This document shows, in pieces, positions 4,118 through 8,549 of a stretch of 8,549 bases of DNA; the stretch's first letter is position 1, and each line of letters starts with the position of its first letter. This stretch comes from Chloroflexota bacterium (GTDB taxonomy: Bacteria; Chloroflexota; Limnocylindria; Limnocylindrales; CSP1-4): positions 1-8,549 of the forward strand of contig JACDAH010000230.1 of the NCBI GenBank assembly GCA_013695505.1, written 5' to 3'. The position numbers and the translations under genes were made by a program. The notes beneath the pieces are model-generated. The model did no database searches. It was not told the DNA's origin and saw only the letters and a list, made by a program, of their open reading frames with translations.

Positions 4118-7015
4118 ATGTCGATCTCTCTGCCCTTCTCCTCGGCAACGAGCGTCACGGGTCGTCTTCGGTCGGGACCCATGGCGATTCTCCTCGTCGT
4201 CGTCACCGCGCTGGCCCTCGCCGCCGGCGCGGTCGTCGTCATCCAGATGCGCAACCAGATGTCGGCCGAAGCCGACGCGCGCCTCCAGCGCCACGGAGAC
4301 CAGCAGGCGGTCGCGGTCGACGCCGTCGTCGAATCCGCCGCACGCGACCTGCGCCTGGCGAGCCGGAACGCAGTGTTCGGGGAGGCACTGATCCAGGCGG
4401 GCAACGTCCTCCCGGTCACGGAGCGGGACCTGGTCGAGACCGCCATCCGCTACTCGGGGCAGCGCTACGCGGTCGACGAGATCTGCCTGATCCGGAGGGA
4501 CGGGCTCGAGATGGCCCGGTACGACAAGGGCGCGATCGCCGCCGTCGCCGATCTCTCGCCCGACGAGACTGACGGCAACCCAGCATTCCTCCCGGGGATC
4601 GCCCTGCCGGACGACGCGGTCCACACCACGGATCCATACGTCTCGCCCGACAGCGGACGCTGGGTGCTCGGCCTCGCGACTCCGATCGTCCAGGGTTCTG
4701 CCACGCTGGGGATCCTCCACTTCGAGCTTCCGCTGGCGGCCTTCTCCGGGGCCCTCTCGGCTCGGCCGTTCGGTGCTGCCGGCTATACCTTCATCGTCGG
4801 GACGGACGGGCGTCTGCTCGATCATCCGTTCATCGCCGACTACCGTCGGGCCGCCGGGCTCGACCCCGACCCGGCCACCGGAGCGTTCCCGCCGGCGACC
4901 GCCCTCGGCAGCGAGAGCTGGCGAGCCGCGATCGGCGGCATCGTCACCGGTCGGACGTCAGGCGCCTTCAAGGACGGCGCCGAACCCGTCCACTTCGTCG
5001 CGCGATCGATCCTTGGCGGGCGCGCATTGGCGGTCACCGCCATCCCGGAGTCCGAGCTGTATGCGGACATCGACCGGGCCCAGCTCAACCTGCTCGTCAC
5101 GATCGGTCCGCTCGTCGTCCTGATCGTCGTCCTTACCGGCTGGTTCGTGCGCCGGCTCTTCACCTCGAACGGTCGGCTCGCGACGGCGATGCAGGCGAGC
5201 GACGAGCTCGCGACGATCGTCTCGACAGCCGATGACGCGATCCTGTCCGTCGACAACCATGGTCGGATCCTGACCTGGAACGACGGCGCCGAGCGAGCCT
5301 TCAGGGCAACCAGGGCCGGCGTTGTCGGCCGCCCCGCGATCGACCTGTTCCCGCCCGACCACCGCGACGAGGTCCAGACCCGGCTCGACGGCGTCGCCGC
5401 CTCGGGTGGCGTCGACCGATTCGAGACCGTCATCCGCTCCGGCGGAGACGAGCTGATCGACGCGCTGCTGACGCTGTCGCCGATCCGAGCGGCCGATGGC
5501 GCCGTGTCCGGCCTGTCGGTGATCGCCCGCGACATCTCGGCCCGGAAGCGGCTCGAGGAGCAGCTGGAGCACCAGGCCCTGCACGACTCGCTGACGGGGC
5601 TGCCCAACCGCGCCCTGTTTCGCGATCGCCTCGATCAGGCACTCTCGCGCCACGGCCGACCGCTCGTGATAGATCGGGCCAGCACGACGACGGGCGTCCT
5701 GTTCATCGACCTCGACGACTTCAAGGTGATCAACGACACGCTCGGGCACAAGATCGGCGATGAGCTGCTGATCGAGGTCGGCCGCCGGATCGACGCCGCC
5801 ATCCGGCCCGGCGACACCGCCGCCCGCCTCGGGGGCGACGAGTTCACCGTCCTGCTCGAGGATCTCGACGACGCGAGCAGGGCGCGCGTGATCGCCGACC
5901 GCATCCTTGCCGCGCTCGCCGCGCCGTTCCGGCTGGAGGGCCATGACGTTGTCATCGGCGCAAGCATCGGGATCGTCGTGAGTGATCGGCACGCGGCGGG
6001 CCCCGACGAGCTGCTGCGCTCGGCCGACACCGCCCTCTACGAGGCGAAGGGCAAGGGCAAGGGCCAGCACGCGACGTTCCACGAAGAGATGAGCGAGCGG
6101 GCATGGTATCGGCTCGAGCTCGAGGCCGAGCTGCGGAAGGCGATCAACGACGGGCAGATGATCGTCGAATACCAGCCGATCGTCGACCTCCAGACTGGCG
6201 ACATCACCGAGCTCGAGGCCCTCGTCCGGTGGCGCCATCCGAGCCACGGGATCATCCCGCCGAACGACTTCATCGGTCTGGCCGAGGAGACGGGTCTCAT
6301 CGTGTCGATCGGCGAACAGGTCCTCGCCATGGCAACGATGGCGGTCGCGGGCCTGCGCGCGGAGCGACCGGATCTCGGCGGCGTCGGCCTCGCGATCAAC
6401 GTCTCGCCGCGGGAGCTCCGCCGATCGGACCTGGTCGAGACGTTCGGCGCGGCGTGTGTCGCGGCCGGTCTGCCGAGGACCGCGCTGAAGATCGAGATCA
6501 CCGAAGGGATCCAACTCGACGATGCGGCCTCGATCAGCCGGCTCGAGACCCTCCGGGCGAGTGGCGTCCGGATCTCCATCGACGACTTCGGCACCGGCTA
6601 CTCATCTCTCGCCTCGTTCCGGACGATGCCAGTCGATGGGCTCAAGCTCGACCGACTCTTCGTCGCCGCGCTCGGCGAGGCTCGCGAGGAGACGGCGATC
6701 GTCACAGCGACGATTGCGTTCGGGGCGGCCCTGTTGGTCGACGTGACGGCCGAGGGCATCGAGACGCCGACCCAGCTGGCGCTGTTGCGAACGCTCGGCT
6801 GCCGCTTCGGCCAGGGCTACCTCTTCGCCCGGCCGATGTCGATCGAGCAGGTCGCTTTGCTGCCGGCCCGACTCTCGGTCCCGGCCGCCGCCTGGACCGG
6901 CACAGCTACCATTGCGGATATCCCATTCCCGGCGGCGCCGGTGTCCCCATCGCGCCAAATCACCCGGCCGGCCCTCCCCGGACGGCGCACGGCGGTACCG
7001 GTGGCGAGAGTCTGA
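4118..7015 (+). CDS. Membrane Cache-PAS-GGDEF-EAL cyclic di-GMP synthase/phosphodiesterase
   Basis: This 965-residue membrane signalling protein makes and/or degrades cyclic di-GMP. Order: a short cytoplasmic N-terminus with Arg16 and Arg18; membrane helix 1 (about 22-43); an extracytoplasmic sensor of about 280 residues resembling a double Cache domain (44-322, with the typical SPDSGRWVLGLATPI and GILHFELPL); membrane helix 2 (about 324-345); a PAS domain (about 358-475, ending DISARKRLEEQL); GGDEF (about 486-655); EAL (about 665-915); and a Pro/Ala/Arg-rich tail (920-965). The GGDEF motif (572-576) is intact, with an inhibitory I-site RPGD (563-566) five residues before it. The EAL domain keeps Glu700, Asn761, Glu793, Asp822, Asp823, Lys843, Glu879 and Gln899, so both activities look possible. 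No HAMP domain is recognisable. The ATG at 4118 has no ribosome site; ATG 4181 is the next in-frame choice, also without a good one. The ligand is unknown. Confidence 0.95.
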   Translation: MSISLPFSSATSVTGRLRSGPMAILLVVVTALALAAGAVVVIQMRNQMSAEADARLQRHGDQQAVAVDAVVESAARDLRLASRNAVFGEALIQAGNVLPVTERDLVETAIRYSGQRYAVDEICLIRRDGLEMARYDKGAIAAVADLSPDETDGNPAFLPGIALPDDAVHTTDPYVSPDSGRWVLGLATPIVQGSATLGILHFELPLAAFSGALSARPFGAAGYTFIVGTDGRLLDHPFIADYRRAAGLDPDPATGAFPPATALGSESWRAAIGGIVTGRTSGAFKDGAEPVHFVARSILGGRALAVTAIPESELYADIDRAQLNLLVTIGPLVVLIVVLTGWFVRRLFTSNGRLATAMQASDELATIVSTADDAILSVDNHGRILTWNDGAERAFRATRAGVVGRPAIDLFPPDHRDEVQTRLDGVAASGGVDRFETVIRSGGDELIDALLTLSPIRAADGAVSGLSVIARDISARKRLEEQLEHQALHDSLTGLPNRALFRDRLDQALSRHGRPLVIDRASTTTGVLFIDLDDFKVINDTLGHKIGDELLIEVGRRIDAAIRPGDTAARLGGDEFTVLLEDLDDASRARVIADRILAALAAPFRLEGHDVVIGASIGIVVSDRHAAGPDELLRSADTALYEAKGKGKGQHATFHEEMSERAWYRLELEAELRKAINDGQMIVEYQPIVDLQTGDITELEALVRWRHPSHGIIPPNDFIGLAEETGLIVSIGEQVLAMATMAVAGLRAERPDLGGVGLAINVSPRELRRSDLVETFGAACVAAGLPRTALKIEITEGIQLDDAASISRLETLRASGVRISIDDFGTGYSSLASFRTMPVDGLKLDRLFVAALGEAREETAIVTATIAFGAALLVDVTAEGIETPTQLALLRTLGCRFGQGYLFARPMSIEQVALLPARLSVPAAAWTGTATIADIPFPAAPVSPSRQITRPALPGRRTAVPVARV

Positions 7016-7040
7016 GGACGGACCCGCCGGGTGCTACCCT
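7012..7040 (+). promoter_or_regulatory. Extended -10 promoter for the LLM oxidoreductase
   Basis: CTGAGG (7012-7017), a 17-nt spacer and an extended -10 TGcTACCCT (7032-7040) form a plausible promoter. The -35 overlaps the TGA stop of the GGDEF-EAL gene (7013-7015). Transcription would start near 7047, about 30 nt before the ATG at 7077. Confidence 0.5.
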
Positions 7041-7068
7041 CGCGGTCTCATCGGCAAGATCGCGAGGG
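7037..7068 (+). repeat. 8-bp perfect inverted repeat linking the -10 region and the Shine-Dalgarno
   Basis: CCCTCGCG (7037-7044) and CGCGAGGG (7061-7068) are perfect reverse complements separated by 16 nt. The left arm contains the last four bases of the -10 hexamer TACCCT. The right arm contains the GAGGG Shine-Dalgarno (7064-7068), 8 nt before the ATG at 7077. It could act as an operator on DNA, or as a translation-blocking hairpin in transcripts that read through from the gene upstream. Confidence 0.6.
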
Positions 7069-7076
7069 CCCGCCGA

Positions 7077-8096
7077 ATGGATTTCGGATTCACACTCAAG
7101 CCCGAGAGCTCACTCGACCGGACCGTTGCGCTCACGCGGCAGGCGGAATCGGCGGGCTTCACCGCCGGCTGGCTCTTCGACTCGCATGTCCTGTGGCGCG
7201 ACCCCTACCCGCTCCTGACCCTGATGGCCCAGGCGACCGACACGATCCGCCTCGGGACATGCGTCACCAATCCCGCGACGAGGGAGCCGAGCGTGACCGC
7301 GTCGGCACTCGCGACGCTGGACGAGCTGAGCGATGGTCGGATGGACCTGGGCATCGGGCGTGGCGATTCCGCCCGCCGGGTGCTCGGCAAGCCACCGACG
7401 ACGATGGCAACGCTCGAGGAGGCGATCCGGGTCATCCGGGCGCTGGTCGCGGGCGAGACGATCGCCTACGAGGGGGCCGAGCTTCACTTCCCGTGGACCC
7501 GCGGCTGGGACCTGCCGGTGTGGGTCGCCGGCTACGGCCCGATGGCCCTCGCGATGACCGGCCGGATCGCCGACGGCGTGATCCTCCAGCTCGCCGACCC
7601 GGACCTGATCGCGTGGTTCGCCGGCCAGGTCCGGGAGGCCGAGGTGGCGGCCGGACGCCCAGCCGGCTCGGTTCGGATCCAGGCGGCGGCGCCGGCCCAT
7701 GTGGGCGATCTCGCGCTGTGTCGCGAGCGGACGCGCTGGTTTCCGGCGCTCGTCAGCAATCACGTCGTCGATCTCGTCAACAAGTACCCGCGCGAGCGGC
7801 TCCCGGAGTCACTGACCGGCTATGTCCGCGATCGCGCGGGATACGACTACCTCCACCACGCCGAGGTTGGGTCTTCGAACGCGGGCTTCGTTGGCGACGA
7901 GGTGACCGATCGTTTCTGCGTCCTCGGCCCGGTCGAGGACCATGTGGCCAAGCTCCAGCGGCTGGCCGCGGTCGGCGTCGACCAGTTCAACATCTACCTG
8001 ATGAACGGTGATGAGGAGCGCATCCTCGAGGTCTACGGCCGGGAGATCATCCCGGCCATGTCGACGGGCGCAACCGGAGCGGCCGCCGGGGCCTGA
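7077..8096 (+). CDS. LLM-class flavin/F420-dependent oxidoreductase
   Basis: This 339-residue protein is a luciferase-like (LLM) TIM-barrel oxidoreductase using a flavin or deazaflavin F420. The opening MDFGFTLKPESSLDRTVALTRQAESAGF and the segments GWLFDSHVLWRDPYPLL (31-47), LGTCVTNPATREPSVTASALATLDELSDGR (59-88), GIGRGDSA (92-99), VWVAGYGPMAL (148-158) and ADGVILQLADPD (165-176) are typical of the subfamily I recall as TIGR03842 (F420-dependent, CPS_4043 type). I could not verify this. As I recall, such genes often sit with dihydropyrimidinase, amidase and aminotransferase genes, which fits this window. The reaction is unknown; reduction or oxidation of a pyrimidine or hydantoin-type ring is inference. 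The start at 7077 has GAGGG 8 nt upstream. An ATG at 6912 would overlap the upstream gene by about 100 nt and add residues with no family character. The protein has no signal peptide and is cytoplasmic. It has its own promoter, with a repeat that could hide the ribosome site in read-through RNA. Confidence 0.92.
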   Translation: MDFGFTLKPESSLDRTVALTRQAESAGFTAGWLFDSHVLWRDPYPLLTLMAQATDTIRLGTCVTNPATREPSVTASALATLDELSDGRMDLGIGRGDSARRVLGKPPTTMATLEEAIRVIRALVAGETIAYEGAELHFPWTRGWDLPVWVAGYGPMALAMTGRIADGVILQLADPDLIAWFAGQVREAEVAAGRPAGSVRIQAAAPAHVGDLALCRERTRWFPALVSNHVVDLVNKYPRERLPESLTGYVRDRAGYDYLHHAEVGSSNAGFVGDEVTDRFCVLGPVEDHVAKLQRLAAVGVDQFNIYLMNGDEERILEVYGREIIPAMSTGATGAAAGA

Positions 8097-8114
8097 TTCC
8101 CCGTCAGGTTGCGA

Positions 8115-8159
8115 ATCCGCACCATCCCACCAGATTTGACGGTGCGGTCTGGTGCGGAT
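8115..8159 (+). repeat. 10-bp perfect inverted repeat with nested GGTGCGG repeats
   Basis: ATCCGCACCA (8115-8124) and TGGTGCGGAT (8150-8159) are perfect reverse complements around a 25-nt centre. The centre carries another GGTGCGG (8141-8147), ten bases before the copy in the right arm (8151-8157), so the left arm can pair with either. ACCAGA (8129-8134) and TCTGGT (8148-8153) also match. The repeat begins 18 nt after the LLM stop codon. It has no T-tract, so it is not a classic terminator; an operator or an RNA switch-like or 3'-end structure is possible. Confidence 0.6.
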
Positions 8160-8256
8160 GGAGGAGGGTCCCTGGCCGGATCGGGGGACTGGCGCCGGCG
8201 GGCACTGCGCGTCACGATCGACGAGCCCCACGTCACATCGCCGGAGGACCCATCCC

Positions 8257-8538
8257 GTGTCTCGCCTGTCGCCGTCGCTCCATCGTCACGATCCGTACTG
8301 GGACATCGACGGCGCCGGCGCCCGGCGCGTCCGCGCCCAGCGGCGACTCACGCGTTCCGCCGCCTGGGTCGTGGTGGTGGCCATCATCGCTGCCGCGCTC
8401 AGCCGCCTGCCGACCCTCGATCCGGCCTATCTCATCGAGGGGCAGGGACGCCCGATCTTCGCCGCCGTCCTCCTGACCCTGCTCGGGGCCGCCGCTCTGC
8501 TCGCCCTCGCCCGGGTCCGGCGCGCCAGCACCCACTGA
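8257..8538 (+). CDS. Small two-helix membrane protein, function unknown
   Basis: I do not recognise this 93-residue protein. It has a charged N-terminal part (HDPYWDIDGAGARRVRAQRRL, about 11-31), a first hydrophobic helix (about 35-49, AAWVVVVAIIAAALS), a short polar connector of about 16 residues (LPTLDPAYLIEGQGRP) and a second hydrophobic helix (about 66-86), ending in a basic tail RVRRASTH. By the positive-inside rule both ends should be cytoplasmic, making a hairpin in the membrane. The GTG at 8257 is chosen because GGAGGA (8243-8248) lies 8 nt upstream. An in-frame ATG at 8152 would start inside the inverted repeat and add 35 Arg/Ser/Gly-rich residues that look non-coding. No clear promoter was found in the 160-nt gap before it. 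Downstream only 11 nt remain, ending in a run of C, so its partners are unknown. Confidence 0.7.
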   Translation: MSRLSPSLHRHDPYWDIDGAGARRVRAQRRLTRSAAWVVVVAIIAAALSRLPTLDPAYLIEGQGRPIFAAVLLTLLGAAALLALARVRRASTH

Positions 8539-8549
8539 TCGACCCCCCC

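Noticed and set aside
1315..4446. Stop-free minus-strand frame of about 1,040 codons running under four plus-strand genes
   Set aside because: It lies antisense to well-supported proteins, crosses intergenic regions, and its translation is Arg/Val/Asp-rich with no domain character. Long spurious frames are expected in high-GC DNA.
6912..7076. Longer LLM oxidoreductase starting at ATG 6912
   Set aside because: It overlaps the GGDEF-EAL gene by about 100 nt and adds residues unlike the family, which begins MDFGF; ATG 7077 has a GAGGG site.
8115..8159. Rho-independent terminator after the LLM gene
   Set aside because: The stem is present but the loop is 25 nt and no T-tract follows, so I kept it as a repeat instead.

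Overview
The window is high-GC DNA with tightly packed, mostly plus-strand genes and third-codon-position GC bias. Protein styles (an NlpC/P60-SH3 hydrolase with a Thr-rich linker, an F420-type LLM oxidoreductase, a Cache-PAS-GGDEF-EAL protein) suggest a free-living soil or freshwater bacterium. Chloroflexota (Limnocylindria-like) or Actinomycetota is my best guess. This is an impression from the sequences, not a search result. I see no phage, transposon, CRISPR, rRNA or tRNA signal.

Layout. (1) 8-1345, minus: class III PLP-dependent aminotransferase. (2) 1346-1752: divergent regulatory region with a promoter for each side and a long, structured leader for the next gene. (3) 1753-2472: secreted NlpC/P60 peptidoglycan hydrolase with a C-terminal SH3-like domain. 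(4) 2602-2970: small SnoaL/NTF2-fold protein. (5) 3085-3936: nitrilase-superfamily amidase resembling beta-ureidopropionase. (6) 4118-7015: membrane-bound Cache-PAS-GGDEF-EAL protein for cyclic di-GMP turnover. (7) 7077-8096: LLM-class, probably F420-dependent, oxidoreductase. (8) 8257-8538: 93-residue two-helix membrane protein of unknown function.

How they may work together. The aminotransferase, the ureidopropionase-like amidase and the LLM oxidoreductase are the kinds of enzyme that would make up reductive pyrimidine or hydantoin breakdown: ring reduction or opening, N-carbamoyl-beta-amino acid hydrolysis, then transamination of the beta-amino acid. They are not one operon here. They are spread over 8 kb, each seems to have its own promoter, and genes for cell-wall remodelling and second-messenger signalling sit between them. 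The cyclic amidohydrolase (dihydropyrimidinase/hydantoinase) is not in the window. The pathway link is therefore an inference from gene families.

Regulation. Candidate -10 elements fit a TAnnnT pattern for the plus-strand genes (TATGGT, TATGAT, TACCCT twice, TACCGT). The most interesting non-coding signals are: a perfect 8-bp inverted repeat joining the LLM gene's -10 region to its Shine-Dalgarno sequence; a hairpin-bearing leader of about 220 nt before the cell-wall hydrolase; a possible leaderless start for the GGDEF-EAL gene; and a compact inverted/direct repeat cluster after the LLM gene.
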